Shown in pieces: positions 36,674-46,711 of a stretch of DNA of 54,641 nt. The notes below the pieces were generated by a model that saw only the letters and a list, made by a program, of their open reading frames with translations, did no database searches and was not told where the DNA came from. This DNA comes from Bacillus sp. FJAT-27445 (lineage in GTDB: Bacteria; Bacillota; Bacilli; Bacillales; Cytobacillaceae). Every line of letters starts with the position of its first letter. Position 1 is the first letter of the stretch. The position numbers and the translations under genes are program-made. The DNA lies in assembly GCF_001510665.1 (NCBI RefSeq), contig NZ_LMTI01000010.1, positions 1 to 54,641 on the forward strand, in the 5' to 3' direction.

Positions 36674-37411
36674 ATGCATATAGGGAAAATCAGGCAGCTC
36701 CTTGTGATTACGGATGGTTGTTCAAATCAGGGTGAGGATCCTGTCGCTATGGCGGCGCTAGCAAAGGAGCAGGGTATCACTGTCAACGTAATTGGAGTCA
36801 TGGAGCAGGATATAATTGATAGCCAGGGAATGAGGGAGATTGAAGGAATCGCTTTGTCGGGCGGGGGAGTCAGCCAAGTGGTATATTCGGAGCAGCTATC
36901 GCAGACTGTTCAAATGGTAACGAGGAAAGCTATGACCCAGACCCTTCAGGGGGTTGTAAACCGGGAATTAAGGCAAATCCTCGGAGGTACGAAAACTCTT
37001 GAGGATCTTCCCCCGGAAAAAAGAGGGGAAGTCCTTGAGGTAGTTGACGAGCTTGGCGAGGCGGTTGACCTTGAGGTAATTATTCTAGTTGATATGAGCG
37101 CTAGCATGAAGCACAAATTGCCGACCGTAAAGGAAGCGCTGCTTGATCTCTCTTTAAGCCTGAATGCGCGTTCGGGCAAAAACCAGTTTTCTGTGTTAGT
37201 ATTTCCCGGGAAAAGGGGAGAAACGGAGAGAATTCTAGATTGGACACCTAGGTTGGAGACCATTAGCTCCATTTTCCCACTCCTGGCTGCCGGAGGAATT
37301 ACTCCAACAGGGCCGGCAATCCGTGAGGCCATTCATTTGTTCAATGAAAAGAGCGCGTTAAGGAGAGTTCTGAACGAAGATGATGAATCCTTCCTCGAAG
37401 AATCCATGTAA
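36674..37411 (+). CDS. yabS: VWA-domain protein YabS
   Basis: A von Willebrand factor A domain protein, 245 residues, that follows spoIIE in Bacillus species and is expressed in sporulation; its function is not known. The MIDAS metal site shows as VDMSASMK (about residues 137-144). An N-terminal half resembles another VWA-like fold (VITDGCSNQGEDPVAMA). GGAGGAG (36661-36667) serves ATG 36674. The gene overlaps yabT by 32 bp, so the two are strongly coupled, possibly as a VWA/kinase functional pair. Confidence 0.88.
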   Translation: MHIGKIRQLLVITDGCSNQGEDPVAMAALAKEQGITVNVIGVMEQDIIDSQGMREIEGIALSGGGVSQVVYSEQLSQTVQMVTRKAMTQTLQGVVNRELRQILGGTKTLEDLPPEKRGEVLEVVDELGEAVDLEVIILVDMSASMKHKLPTVKEALLDLSLSLNARSGKNQFSVLVFPGKRGETERILDWTPRLETISSIFPLLAAGGITPTGPAIREAIHLFNEKSALRRVLNEDDESFLEESM

Positions 37412-38351
37412 GTTTAGGCCAGGGACAGTTGTTTCGGGAAAGTGGCACAGGAATGAATATATTCTTTTAAAAGAGTTGGGTAATGGTGCAAACGGAGTCG
37501 TCTACTTGGTTAAAAAAGGAAACCAAGAAGCAGCCTTAAAAATCAGCGGAGACAGCATGTCGATTACCTCGGAGGTTAATGTGCTCAAATCCTTTGCCAA
37601 GGCCCGGGGCCAAGCCCTTGGGCCTTCCCTGCTTGATGTAGACGATTGGCTTACTTCCGAAGGAATGCTCAGTTTTTATGTCATGGAATACATCAAGGGA
37701 TCAGGCCTTCTGCCATTCATTTACAATAAGGGCAAGGAGTGGAGGCTGGCCCTTTTCCTCCAGCTTCTGAAGGATTTGGAGAAACTTCACGAAAACGGCT
37801 GGGTCTTTGGCGATTTAAAGCCGGAAAATTTAATTGTGGCTGGCCCTCCGCCAAGGATTCGCTGCATCGATGTAGGTGGAACAACCCTGATTGGCAGAGC
37901 GATAAAGGAATACACCGAGTTTTATGACCGGGGATATTGGGGGATGGGGACGCGGAAAGCCGAGCCATCCTATGACTTGTTTGCAGTTGCGATGGTGATG
38001 ATCGCAACATCCTACCCGAACAATTTCCGAAAAGGGGAGGGAGGATTAGGCCAATTGCTGGGAGCAATCAGGCAAAAGAAAGAGCTTGTCCCTTTAGAGC
38101 CGGTTTTGGCAAATGCTTTGCAGGGTAAATATTCCACGGCCCGGGAAATGAGGAATGGCCTTCTCTTATGCATGAAGCGCCCTTATCCTCAAAATGGTAA
38201 TTCGGATCCAATCCCACCGGCGGTGAATCCAAAGTTGCGGCGCCATTCTACCCGCCAAAAAAAGGGACAAAGCCGCCGGAATGAAACCTTTTATGTGATT
38301 TCGGTGATGGCGCTTCTTTATTTTATATATATTGTTGTACAATTGACATGA
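37380..38351 (+). CDS. yabT: Membrane-anchored Ser/Thr kinase YabT
   Basis: Hanks-type kinase, 323 residues. In B. subtilis YabT is a DNA-activated kinase of the developing spore that acts on RecA and others. The glycine-rich loop is GNGANGVV, the ATP-binding lysine K54 (AALKIS), catalytic D145 (FGDLKPEN) and metal-binding D164 (IDVGG). The HRD arginine is replaced (FGD) and DFG reads DVG, so activation-loop arginine control is not expected. A basic region (about 280-298) precedes a C-terminal transmembrane helix (about 303-320) that anchors it. Confidence 0.9.
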   Translation: MMNPSSKNPCKFRPGTVVSGKWHRNEYILLKELGNGANGVVYLVKKGNQEAALKISGDSMSITSEVNVLKSFAKARGQALGPSLLDVDDWLTSEGMLSFYVMEYIKGSGLLPFIYNKGKEWRLALFLQLLKDLEKLHENGWVFGDLKPENLIVAGPPPRIRCIDVGGTTLIGRAIKEYTEFYDRGYWGMGTRKAEPSYDLFAVAMVMIATSYPNNFRKGEGGLGQLLGAIRQKKELVPLEPVLANALQGKYSTAREMRNGLLLCMKRPYPQNGNSDPIPPAVNPKLRRHSTRQKKGQSRRNETFYVISVMALLYFIYIVVQLT

Positions 38352-38400
38352 TTGTCTTCTTCATTAAAACAGGGAAAAAATTTTAAAAGTATCCGGAAAG

Positions 38401-38426
38401 TGAAACTTTTTTCATTTTAAGTCGTA
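38401..38426 (+). promoter_or_regulatory. ECF-sigma-like promoter before tilS
   Basis: TGAAAC (38401-38406), 16 nt, CGTATT (38423 onward) fits sigma-W/sigma-M-type promoters (TGAAAC / CGTA or CGTC). It lies 66 nt before the tilS start. Confidence 0.6.
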
Positions 38427-38491
38427 TTAAACAGGATTCACCGGCTTATAAGCGCGGTATACACTAACCACAAAACTAAGGAAGTATGACC

Positions 38492-39913
38492 ATGCTGGAA
38501 GAAAAAACAGAGGCGCTATTGAAAAGAAAATCCGTCTCCCTCAAAGGGGCCAGTATTCTTGTGGGAGTTTCCGGCGGACCTGATTCCATGGCTCTCCTTC
38601 ATTATTTATGGGAGCGGGAAAAGGCATGGGGGTTGAAACTTGCCGTGGCCCATGTGGACCATATGTTCCGGGGAAACGAATCGCTTGAGGACGCTTTATT
38701 TGTAAAGCATTTTTGCGAGGAGCTCGGAATTCAGTTTGATATGGCAAGAATAGATGTCCCCAAAATTATTGCCCTTGAAGGGAAGAATGGCCAGGAGGCT
38801 TCAAGGGAAGCCCGCTATGAATTTTTTCGGAAACAGATGGAACAGCATGGATATAAGTACCTGGCGCTCGCACACCATGGGGACGATCAATTGGAAACAA
38901 TTCTGATGCGTCTGACTCGGGGCAGCTCTGGGAGAGGCCGGGCCGGCATCCCGTTTATGAGGCCCTTCGTGAAGGGAGCGATTATCCGTCCGTTTTTGAC
39001 AGCGTCGAGGGAGGATATTGACGACTATTGTAAAAGGAATGGCCTTGAAACGCGAATAGACCCAAGCAACCAAAAGGATATCTATAGCAGGAATCGGTTT
39101 CGGATGGCTGTCCTTCCTTTTTTAAAAAAGGAAAACCCACTAGTGCATGAACATTTCCAGCGATTTAGTGAAGAATTGGAGAGCGACGAAGCCTATTTGG
39201 AGGAATTGGCGGCCAGCAGGATGGTTACAGTAATAAAAAGCAGGGAAAAAGGAAAAGTAGTGTTGGATATACTGACTTTTCTTGGAATGCCAATGCCTTT
39301 ACAAAGAAGAGGGATTCAACTAATATTAAACTATCTTTATGAAGAAAGGCTTGCGGATTTAGCAGCCATACATATCGATCAAGTTATTTCCTTGATAAAC
39401 CGTCCTCATCCATCCGGAAACCTTGATTTCCCCGTTGGGCTGATTGTCACCCGTTCCTATTCTGAGTGTATTTTCCAATTTGGGCGTCCAAAAGTGAAAC
39501 CATTCAGGATTGAGATGCATATACCCGGGAAAGTGGCGCTGCCGAGTGGAGCTGTAATTTCCCTTGAGGTGTGCACGCAGCCTGAAAAAGACACTAGGAC
39601 GGAATGTACATATCTACCTGCAACCGAAGTACACTTTCCACTTATCATCCGTACAAAGCGTAATGGCGACAGGATGACATTGAAAGGGATGCGAGGCACA
39701 AGGAAGCTGAAGGATATCTTTATCGATAACAAGGTACCGGTTTCCGAGCGGGAAAACTGGCCTGTCATAACAGATAGCACCGGCCGGATTGTCTGGCTTC
39801 CCGGGCTGAAAAAATCCGCCCTTGATTGTGCCGGAAAACCCGGGGAAGACTATCTAAAGCTTTATATTAATAAGGAACCAACATCTAGGGGGCACATGGA
39901 AAATGAGAAATGA
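38492..39913 (+). CDS. tilS: tRNA(Ile)-lysidine synthase
   Basis: Converts C34 of tRNA-Ile(CAU) to lysidine with ATP and lysine, changing its decoding from AUG to AUA. The 473-residue N-type ATP pyrophosphatase shows the PP-loop SGGPDS (residues 27-32), [13 protein letters not shown] with the substrate-binding histidines, and C-terminal TilS-C domain ([12 protein letters not shown]). ATG 38486 sits against AAGGAAG (38478-38484); ATG 38492 is better spaced. It overlaps hpt by 11 bp. As with hpt and ftsH it is essential in B. subtilis. Confidence 0.95.
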   Translation: MLEEKTEALLKRKSVSLKGASILVGVSGGPDSMALLHYLWEREKAWGLKLAVAHVDHMFRGNESLEDALFVKHFCEELGIQFDMARIDVPKIIALEGKNGQEASREARYEFFRKQMEQHGYKYLALAHHGDDQLETILMRLTRGSSGRGRAGIPFMRPFVKGAIIRPFLTASREDIDDYCKRNGLETRIDPSNQKDIYSRNRFRMAVLPFLKKENPLVHEHFQRFSEELESDEAYLEELAASRMVTVIKSREKGKVVLDILTFLGMPMPLQRRGIQLILNYLYEERLADLAAIHIDQVISLINRPHPSGNLDFPVGLIVTRSYSECIFQFGRPKVKPFRIEMHIPGKVALPSGAVISLEVCTQPEKDTRTECTYLPATEVHFPLIIRTKRNGDRMTLKGMRGTRKLKDIFIDNKVPVSERENWPVITDSTGRIVWLPGLKKSALDCAGKPGEDYLKLYINKEPTSRGHMENEK

Positions 39914-40445
39914 TATTGAAAAAATCCTGATTTCGGAAGATGAAATCCAAGAAAAAACCAGGGAGCTGGGAGCCCGATTGACAGATGATTACCAGGATAA
40001 ATTTCCGCTGGCAATCGGCGTTTTAAAGGGAGCTATGCCTTTTATGGGAGATCTCCTTAGAAAAATGGATTGCTACCTTGAGATGGACTTTATGGATGTT
40101 TCAAGCTATGGGAATTCCACAGTATCTTCCGGAGAAGTGAAAATTCTAAAAGACTTGGATACCTCCGTTGAAGGAAGGGACCTGTTGATTATTGAGGATA
40201 TCATCGACAGTGGCCTGACATTGAGCTACCTTGTCGAACTGTTCCGTTACAGGAAAGCTAAGTCGATTAAAATAGTCACTCTGCTTGACAAGCCGACTGG
40301 AAGAAAGGTAGATATAACTGCTGATTATGTAGGGTTTAAAGTTCCTGATGCATTTGTTGTCGGCTACGGCCTGGACTATATGGAAAAGTACCGGAATCTT
40401 CCTTACATCGGTGTTTTGAAACCTGAAGTGTACAACAATGCCTAA
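39903..40445 (+). CDS. hpt: Hypoxanthine-guanine phosphoribosyltransferase
   Basis: Purine salvage enzyme: hypoxanthine or guanine plus PRPP give IMP or GMP. The 180 residues match B. subtilis HprT along their length, with the PRPP motif [17 protein letters not shown] and the flexible loop [15 protein letters not shown]. The start lies within the end of tilS (11-bp overlap). In B. subtilis TilS and HprT form a complex that activates ftsH transcription, so the order tilS-hpt-ftsH is functional. Confidence 0.98.
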   Translation: MRNDIEKILISEDEIQEKTRELGARLTDDYQDKFPLAIGVLKGAMPFMGDLLRKMDCYLEMDFMDVSSYGNSTVSSGEVKILKDLDTSVEGRDLLIIEDIIDSGLTLSYLVELFRYRKAKSIKIVTLLDKPTGRKVDITADYVGFKVPDAFVVGYGLDYMEKYRNLPYIGVLKPEVYNNA

Positions 40446-40490
40446 TAGGCTAAACTAATAGGTGAATCAGGCGGCTTTCAAACTCAATTG

Positions 40491-40519
40491 TTGAAGCGGC
40501 ATCATCATTATGCTACTAT
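40491..40519 (+). promoter_or_regulatory. sigma-A promoter of ftsH
   Basis: TTGAAG (40491-40496), 17 nt, TACTAT (40514-40519). Confidence 0.6.
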
Positions 40520-40556
40520 TTTATATACTGTTTTCCACCGTGGGAGGAGGTAAGGG

Positions 40557-42539
40557 ATGAACCGGATTTTCCGTAACACCATCTTTTATTTATTGATATT
40601 TTTAGTCATCATTGGCGTTGTAAGTTTCTTTAATGGAAACAATGAGCCAACAGATAATATATCGTATGACCAATTTATTTCTCATCTAGAAAAGAGAGAA
40701 ATAAAATCGGTCACGCTGCAGCCAGAGCGCGGCGTCTATGAAGTCCGTGGCCAGCTTGAAAATGCCGCCAAGGACAAGTTTTTCCTGACGTATGTCCCGA
40801 ATAGCGAACGGATGCTGAGCCGGATTGATGATGCGGTTCCAGATATGAAGATTGAGACAATGCCTGCGAAAGAAACGAGCGGCTGGGTCACTTTCTTTAC
40901 ATCCATTATCCCGTTTGTAATCATTTTCATTCTTTTCTTCTTCTTGCTAAACCAAGCACAGGGCGGCGGCAGCCGTGTCATGAACTTTGGTAAAAGCAAG
41001 GCCAGGCTTTACAATGATGAAAAGAAAAAGGTCCGCTTCAAGGATGTGGCCGGGGCGGATGAAGAAAAGCAGGAACTGATTGAGGTTGTTGAATTCCTTA
41101 AAGATCCGCGCAAGTTTTCCGAGCTTGGCGCGCGAATTCCCAAGGGCGTCCTGCTAGTGGGTCCTCCGGGAACAGGTAAAACGCTTCTTGCCCGTGCGGT
41201 TGCCGGGGAAGCCGGTGTGCCGTTCTTCTCGATCAGCGGTTCCGATTTCGTGGAAATGTTCGTCGGTGTGGGTGCATCCCGCGTCCGCGATTTGTTTGAA
41301 ACAGCTAAGAAAAATGCCCCTTGTATCATTTTTATCGATGAGATTGATGCGGTTGGACGCCAGCGTGGGGCTGGCCTTGGCGGCGGCCACGATGAACGTG
41401 AACAGACCCTGAACCAGCTTCTTGTCGAAATGGACGGTTTTGGGGCAAATGAGGGAATCATTATCGTTGCGGCGACAAACCGCCCTGATATCCTTGATCC
41501 GGCGCTTCTCCGTCCGGGGCGTTTTGACCGCCAAATTACAGTAGACCGACCGGATGTTAGAGGAAGGGAAGCAGTCCTTAAAGTCCATGCACGGAACAAG
41601 CCACTCGATGAATCAGTCAACCTGAAGAGCATAGCCATGCGGACTCCTGGATTTTCCGGAGCTGATCTCGAAAATCTGTTGAATGAGGCAGCGCTTGTAG
41701 CGGCCCGCCACGATAAGAAGAAAATCGAAATGGAAGATATCGACGAAGCAACTGACCGTGTCATTGCGGGGCCGGCGAAGAAGAGCCGGGTCATTTCTGA
41801 GAAAGAGCGCAGAATAGTCGCTTTCCACGAAGCTGGCCATGTAGTTATCGGCGTTATGCTTGATGAGGCTGAAATGGTGCATAAGGTAACGATTGTACCG
41901 CGTGGACAGGCTGGCGGATACGCTGTCATGCTTCCTAAGGAAGACCGTTATTTCATGACAAAGCCTGAGCTTTTGGATAAAATCACCGGCCTGTTAGGCG
42001 GACGTGTTGCGGAGGAAATCGTTTTTGGCGAAGTGAGCACTGGAGCCCATAATGACTTCCAAAGGGCAACAGGAATTGCGAGAAAGATGGTAACCGAATT
42101 TGGTATGAGCGATAAGCTTGGACCGCTCCAGTTCGGCCAGCCGCAGGGAGGCCAGGTATTCCTAGGCCGTGACCTTCACAGTGAACAGAATTACTCCGAT
42201 CAGATCGCTTTTGAGATCGACACTGAGATTCAGACTTTCATCAAGGAATCGTATGCGCGTGCGAAGAGGATTTTGACAGAAAACCGTGACAAGCTCGATT
42301 TAATCGCCAATACGCTTCTGGAAGTGGAAACACTCGATGCTGAAGGCATCAAGCACCTGATTGACCACGGAAGGCTTCCGGATGGGAAAGTTCCGGCCAA
42401 CTCTACTCCAGCCGAAATCAAGAGTACTCTTGATGATGTCATCATAAACATTTCTGGCAAAAAGGAAGAGGACGAGGAATCAGGTACACCAAAATCGAAT
42501 TTGCTCAAGCCTGAAGAAAATCAGGACGAGAAAAAATAA
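40557..42539 (+). CDS. ftsH: ATP-dependent zinc metalloprotease FtsH
   Basis: Hexameric membrane AAA+ protease that degrades membrane and regulatory proteins; in B. subtilis it affects sporulation initiation (through Spo0E) and stress survival. The 660 residues have two transmembrane helices (about 5-24 and 112-133), Walker A GPPGTGKT (about 202-209), Walker B IFIDEIDA, the SRH, and the zinc site HEAGH (424-428). The C-terminal acidic tail (about 635-660) is longer than in B. subtilis FtsH (637 residues). GGGAGGAGG precedes the ATG, and a terminator follows at once. Confidence 0.98.
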   Translation: MNRIFRNTIFYLLIFLVIIGVVSFFNGNNEPTDNISYDQFISHLEKREIKSVTLQPERGVYEVRGQLENAAKDKFFLTYVPNSERMLSRIDDAVPDMKIETMPAKETSGWVTFFTSIIPFVIIFILFFFLLNQAQGGGSRVMNFGKSKARLYNDEKKKVRFKDVAGADEEKQELIEVVEFLKDPRKFSELGARIPKGVLLVGPPGTGKTLLARAVAGEAGVPFFSISGSDFVEMFVGVGASRVRDLFETAKKNAPCIIFIDEIDAVGRQRGAGLGGGHDEREQTLNQLLVEMDGFGANEGIIIVAATNRPDILDPALLRPGRFDRQITVDRPDVRGREAVLKVHARNKPLDESVNLKSIAMRTPGFSGADLENLLNEAALVAARHDKKKIEMEDIDEATDRVIAGPAKKSRVISEKERRIVAFHEAGHVVIGVMLDEAEMVHKVTIVPRGQAGGYAVMLPKEDRYFMTKPELLDKITGLLGGRVAEEIVFGEVSTGAHNDFQRATGIARKMVTEFGMSDKLGPLQFGQPQGGQVFLGRDLHSEQNYSDQIAFEIDTEIQTFIKESYARAKRILTENRDKLDLIANTLLEVETLDAEGIKHLIDHGRLPDGKVPANSTPAEIKSTLDDVIINISGKKEEDEESGTPKSNLLKPEENQDEKK

Positions 42540-42549
42540 TCTAAAGCTT

Positions 42550-42586
42550 AAGGGCACCGTTCAATTGACGGTGCCCTTTAAATTTA
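42550..42586 (+). terminator. ftsH terminator
   Basis: AAGGGCACCGT (42550-42560) pairs perfectly with ACGGTGCCCTT (42568-42578), followed by TAAATTT. Confidence 0.88.
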
Positions 42587-42763
42587 CATTCACTCCCATA
42601 GGGTGTATAAGCGGAATTTTTATGCCGGATAGGCGCTTGGTCTTTCCTATCCGTAAACCGTTTGTGATATGATGTTTTCAGTAAACCTGAAACCTGTGGC
42701 AAGATGCTCGATATCCATTGAGGGACAATCGTCCAGGTTAATTTCCATTGAGTGGTGAGTTGA

Positions 42764-43552
42764 ATGATTTTCGTATTTGATGTCGGAAATACAAATATTG
42801 TTTTAGGGGTATACAAGGGAGACGAGCTTCTTCATCATTGGCGAGTTGAAACGAGTAGAAACCGGTCGGAGGACGAATACGGAATGCTGATAAAATCCCT
42901 CTTTGAGCATTCTGACCTTTCTTTTAACGATATTGAAGGGATTATTATTTCATCTGTTGTGCCGCCGATTATGTTCTCGCTCGAAAGGATGTGCGCAAAA
43001 TATTTTAACCTTAAGCCATTAATCGTCGGCCCAGGTATTAAGACTGGGCTGGATATAAAATATGAAAATCCGAGGGAAGTGGGGGCCGATAGGATTGTCA
43101 ATGCTGTTGCAGCCATTCATGAATACGGGAGCCCGCTTATCATCGTTGACTTCGGCACAGCAACAACCTATTGCTATGTTAACGAGCAGAAACAGTATAT
43201 GGGTGGAGCAATAGCCCCTGGTGTAGGTATATCGACCGAAGCTCTCTATTCAAGGGCAGCCAAGCTGCCACGGATTGAAATCGCAAGGCCCGAGGGCGTT
43301 ATCGGCAAAAATACGGTCGCAGCCATGCAGGCTGGGATTGTGTATGGATATGTTGGACAGGTTGAAGGCATCGTAAAGCGGATGGTTGCCAATAGCTCAA
43401 AAGTTCCGAGCGTCATTGCGACAGGCGGCCTCTCCAATTTGATTGCCGAGGAATCAAAAATTATCGATATTGTTGACCCGTTCTTGACACTCAAAGGACT
43501 TCATTTAATCTATAAGCGTAATATGGATACACTAAATAGGCAAGATTCCTAG
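42764..43552 (+). CDS. coaX: Type III pantothenate kinase
   Basis: First step of coenzyme A synthesis, phosphorylating pantothenate; type III enzymes need a monovalent cation and are not inhibited by CoA. The 262-residue ASKHA-fold protein has DVGNTN (residues 5-10, phosphate loop), [11 protein letters not shown] and [14 protein letters not shown] precedes the ATG. The 42587-42763 gap shows no promoter I can call with confidence. hslO starts 126 bp later. Confidence 0.96.
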   Translation: MIFVFDVGNTNIVLGVYKGDELLHHWRVETSRNRSEDEYGMLIKSLFEHSDLSFNDIEGIIISSVVPPIMFSLERMCAKYFNLKPLIVGPGIKTGLDIKYENPREVGADRIVNAVAAIHEYGSPLIIVDFGTATTYCYVNEQKQYMGGAIAPGVGISTEALYSRAAKLPRIEIARPEGVIGKNTVAAMQAGIVYGYVGQVEGIVKRMVANSSKVPSVIATGGLSNLIAEESKIIDIVDPFLTLKGLHLIYKRNMDTLNRQDS

Positions 43553-43678
43553 TCGTTGGCGGCTGGAAAAGCTCCATGCGTGAAAAGCCATTCAATGAGA
43601 GTCGTAATAGGGGTAATAACGCAAACCCAGCAGCTTGAATTGGACTCTAAAAAAGAACAGCGAGAAAGGAGCAGAGTA

Positions 43679-44557
43679 ATGAGCGATTATCTAGTTAAAG
43701 CTCTTGCCTACGATGGGCAAATTAGAGCATATGCAGTAAGAAGTACAGAAACCGTGGCGGAGGCGCAAAGAAGGCATTATACCTGGCCTACGGCTTCAGC
43801 AGCGCTTGGCCGTACCATGACAGCTGGATTGATGATGGGGGCCATGCTAAAGGGCGAGAACAAATTAACAATAAAAGTTGAAGGCGGAGGCCCAATCGGA
43901 AATATCCTTGTCGATAGCAATGCGAAAGGAACTGTGCGGGGATATGTAAGCAATCCGCAAACGCATTTTGAACTTAATGATCAAGGAAAGCTGGATGTAA
44001 GGCGCGCGGTTGGGACAGACGGTACGCTCACCATTATTAAGGACATTGGCATGAAGGACTTTTTTAGCGGATCGGTTCCTCTTGTTTCAGGGGAGTTGGG
44101 AGAGGATTTCACCTATTATTTTGCTTCCTCGGAGCAAGTGCCCTCTTCTGTGGGTGTCGGCGTACTCGTTAACCCAGATAACAGCATACTTGCAGCAGGC
44201 GGCTTTATTTTTCAGTTGCTCCCTGGGACAAGTGAGGAAACAATTACACGAATCGAGGAGCGGCTTAAAACCATTACCCCGATTTCGAAGATGATTCAGC
44301 AAGGACTTACCCCAGAAGAAATTCTTGAAGAGCTGTTTGAAAAGGAAGAACTGACCATCCTGGAAAAGATGCCTGTACAATTTGAATGCACCTGCTCCAA
44401 GGAACGGTTTTCCAATGCGATTGTGTCGCTAGGACAGGGCGAAATTTCCGATATGATTGAAGAAGATGGGATGGCAGAAGCCCATTGCCATTTTTGTAAC
44501 GAAAAATACCATTTTTCAAAAGAAGAGCTTGAAGCGCTAAAGAGAGAAGCGAAGTAA
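43679..44557 (+). CDS. hslO: Redox-regulated chaperone Hsp33
   Basis: Holdase chaperone activated when oxidants release zinc from its cysteine centre. The 292 residues include the N-terminal domain ([20 protein letters not shown]) and the C-terminal four-cysteine redox switch, CTC and CHFC (about residues 235-270). The frame is open back to 43556, giving a 41-residue extension unlike the family; GAAAGGAG before ATG 43679 decides the start. The foldase gene follows 20 bp later. Confidence 0.96.
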   Translation: MSDYLVKALAYDGQIRAYAVRSTETVAEAQRRHYTWPTASAALGRTMTAGLMMGAMLKGENKLTIKVEGGGPIGNILVDSNAKGTVRGYVSNPQTHFELNDQGKLDVRRAVGTDGTLTIIKDIGMKDFFSGSVPLVSGELGEDFTYYFASSEQVPSSVGVGVLVNPDNSILAAGGFIFQLLPGTSEETITRIEERLKTITPISKMIQQGLTPEEILEELFEKEELTILEKMPVQFECTCSKERFSNAIVSLGQGEISDMIEEDGMAEAHCHFCNEKYHFSKEELEALKREAK

Positions 44558-44577
44558 GGCTATCCGGGAGAGGGACA

Positions 44578-45462
44578 ATGAAAACGAGGGAATTGTGGTG
44601 GGTCATCGCAGCATTGGTCATCCTGAATGCTGTGACCGTCTCGTATTTTTTATCCAAAGGAGAAACGGCTTCCGTTTTCAAGGCGAACGGAGAAACAGTT
44701 GCGACAGTAGGGAAAGGCAGTATTTCCAGAGAAGAGTGGCTGAAGGAGCTGGAGTCACGATACGGTGAAGATACATTAAGGGAACTGGTTGACAGGGAAG
44801 TAATCAGCCAGATGGCCAAAAAGTACAAAATAACCGTTCCGAAGGCAGATGTTGAGAGAGAACTTAGAATGTTCCAGACCGCCTATGGCGGAGCATCCTC
44901 TCTAAAGGGCGAGGATGTGAGAAAGTGGAAAAGACAAATTGAACTCTCACTGCTGCTCGAAGAAATCTTAACAAAGGATGCAGTGGTATCCGAGACCGAA
45001 ATGCAACGTTACTATGAAAAGAATAAATCTCTTTTTGATGTACAGGCAGCCTACCATCTTTCCCATATTGTTGTAAAAACAAAGGAGGAAGCGAATCAGG
45101 CCATTAAGGAGCTTGAAGGCGGCTCTGGCTTTGAAACACTAGCCCGGGAAAGATCCGTTGATGAATTTACAGCTGGGGAAGGTGGAGACCTTGGGTTTAT
45201 CCAGGTTGGTGATGAACGTTTCCCTTCTGAATATATCCAAGCTGCACAGAAACTCAAACAGGATCAATGGAGTTCGCCAATTAAAGCGGGCCAAGGCTAT
45301 GCGATTATAAAGCTGCACGCAAAAATGGAGGAAAAAAAGTATTCCTTTAAAGAAGTGAAGGATGAAATTCGCAGGCAGATCGCCCTTTCGCAGTTAGGAA
45401 TGCCACCATCAGCATCGGCGCTTTGGGAAGAGGCCGACGTTAAATGGTTTTTTGGCAAATAA
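44578..45462 (+). CDS. yacD: Membrane-anchored PpiC-type peptidyl-prolyl isomerase YacD
   Basis: Foldase-like protein outside the cytoplasmic membrane. The 294 residues have an N-terminal signal-anchor (about 8-27: VIAALVILNAVTVSYFL), a SurA-N/PrsA-like helical region, and a parvulin-type domain (about 158-255: YHLSHIVVKTKEEA, GGDLGFIQVGD). There is no lipobox cysteine, so it is not a PrsA lipoprotein. Client proteins are unknown. It follows hslO by 20 bp and ends in a strong terminator. Confidence 0.9.
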   Translation: MKTRELWWVIAALVILNAVTVSYFLSKGETASVFKANGETVATVGKGSISREEWLKELESRYGEDTLRELVDREVISQMAKKYKITVPKADVERELRMFQTAYGGASSLKGEDVRKWKRQIELSLLLEEILTKDAVVSETEMQRYYEKNKSLFDVQAAYHLSHIVVKTKEEANQAIKELEGGSGFETLARERSVDEFTAGEGGDLGFIQVGDERFPSEYIQAAQKLKQDQWSSPIKAGQGYAIIKLHAKMEEKKYSFKEVKDEIRRQIALSQLGMPPSASALWEEADVKWFFGK

Positions 45463-45526
45463 GCGGCGGAATACGGATTTTTCAATCCAGTAAGAGTAAA
45501 AATTTAAAAAAATCTGCAAAACTGGG

Positions 45527-45570
45527 AAGGTTCCGCATACATTGGCAATGCGGAACCTTTTTGTTTTATT
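45527..45570 (+). terminator. yacD terminator
   Basis: AAGGTTCCGCAT (45527-45538) pairs perfectly with ATGCGGAACCTT (45548-45559), followed by TTTGTTTTATTT. Confidence 0.92.
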
Positions 45571-45607
45571 TCTGTTTCCCTAATGATGTTTCGGGGAAAC
45601 TAAAATA

Positions 45608-45636
45608 TTGACAGTTAGTAGGCAAATTGTTACATT
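45608..45636 (+). promoter_or_regulatory. sigma-A promoter of cysK
   Basis: Perfect TTGACA (45608-45613), 17 nt, TACATT (45631-45636). B. subtilis cysK is controlled by CymR; I could not assign a CymR site here. Confidence 0.75.
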
Positions 45637-45680
45637 CTATATAAAACCAATAAATTTACTCGGATTAAGGAGTGGGACGA

Positions 45681-46607
45681 ATGGAACGAGTTGCAAACTC
45701 GGTGGCTGACCTGGTCGGCAATACCCCGATTGTAAAGCTAAATCGGCTTGTGGATGAGAATAGTGCGGAAGTATTTTTGAAGTTGGAATATATGAACCCG
45801 GGAAGCAGTGTAAAGGACCGTATCGCCTTGGCAATGATAGAAGCAGCCGAAGAGAAGGGCGACTTAAAAGAAGGCGATACGATAATTGAGCCCACAAGCG
45901 GGAATACCGGTATTGGGCTAGCAATGATTGCAGCTGCAAAAGGATATAAGGCTATTTTGGTTATGCCTGAGACAATGAGCATGGAGCGCCGCAACCTTCT
46001 CCGCGCCTATGGGGCAGAGCTTGTATTGACCCCTGGGCCAGAAGGAATGGGCGGTGCGATCCGGAAGGCTGAAGAGCTTTCCAAGGAAAACGGTTACTTT
46101 ATGCCACAGCAATTTAATAACGAGGCAAATCCTGAAGTGCATAGAAGGACAACTGGAAAAGAAATCGTCGAGCAAATGGGCGGCCAGCTGGATGGATTTA
46201 TTTCAGGAATCGGAACAGGCGGTACGATAACGGGTGCGGGCGAGGTCCTCCGCAACGCTTATCCCGATATAAAAATTTATGCGGTAGAGCCAACCGATTC
46301 GCCTGTCCTTTCAGGCGGTAAACCGGGCCCTCATAAAATCCAGGGAATTGGCGCCGGATTTATTCCAAAAATCCTAGACACAAACATGTATGATGAAATC
46401 ATCCAGGTTGAAAATGAACAGGCCTTCGAATATGCCCGCCGTGCGGCGAAGGAAGAAGGGATCCTCGGAGGTATTTCTTCCGGCGCGGCCATCTATGCGG
46501 CGTTAAAGGTTGCGAAAGAACTCGGAAAAGGCAAAAAAGTTCTGGCTATTATCCCGAGCAACGGCGAACGCTACCTTAGTACTCCTCTATTTCAGTTCGA
46601 AGAATAA
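45681..46607 (+). CDS. cysK: Cysteine synthase A (O-acetylserine sulfhydrylase)
   Basis: PLP enzyme forming cysteine from O-acetylserine and sulfide. It also binds CymR in B. subtilis to sense cysteine status. The 308 residues (same as B. subtilis CysK) show the PLP lysine K45 (SSVKDR), TSGNTG for the PLP-substrate site and the GTGGTITG phosphate loop. GTG 45672 opens the frame but lies inside the AAGGAGTG site, so ATG 45681 is the start. It is monocistronic, with its own promoter and terminator. Confidence 0.97.
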   Translation: MERVANSVADLVGNTPIVKLNRLVDENSAEVFLKLEYMNPGSSVKDRIALAMIEAAEEKGDLKEGDTIIEPTSGNTGIGLAMIAAAKGYKAILVMPETMSMERRNLLRAYGAELVLTPGPEGMGGAIRKAEELSKENGYFMPQQFNNEANPEVHRRTTGKEIVEQMGGQLDGFISGIGTGGTITGAGEVLRNAYPDIKIYAVEPTDSPVLSGGKPGPHKIQGIGAGFIPKILDTNMYDEIIQVENEQAFEYARRAAKEEGILGGISSGAAIYAALKVAKELGKGKKVLAIIPSNGERYLSTPLFQFEE

Positions 46608-46620
46608 ACAAAGATTTAAT

Positions 46621-46657
46621 AAAGCATGGACGCAACTTTGCGGATCATGCTTTTTTC
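46621..46657 (+). terminator. cysK terminator
   Basis: AAAGCATG (46621-46628) pairs perfectly with CATGCTTT (46646-46653), with CGCAA/TTGCG inside, followed by TTTC. Confidence 0.85.
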
Positions 46658-46711
46658 ATTTGCGGACTTCTTGTATGATGAAGAAGATACGGGAAAATGG
46701 GAGTGAGTTTT

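Noticed and set aside
41009-41929. 306-codon minus-strand frame within ftsH
   Set aside because: Antisense shadow of the highly conserved ftsH AAA+ domain; Ser/Arg-rich composition typical of such frames.
42679-42712. TGAAAC before coaX as an ECF promoter
   Set aside because: TGAAAC at this site is followed after 15 nt by CGAT, not CGTC or CGTA, and the spacing is short.
43556-43678. N-terminal extension of hslO
   Set aside because: Open frame, but not family-like, and the only strong Shine-Dalgarno serves ATG 43679.
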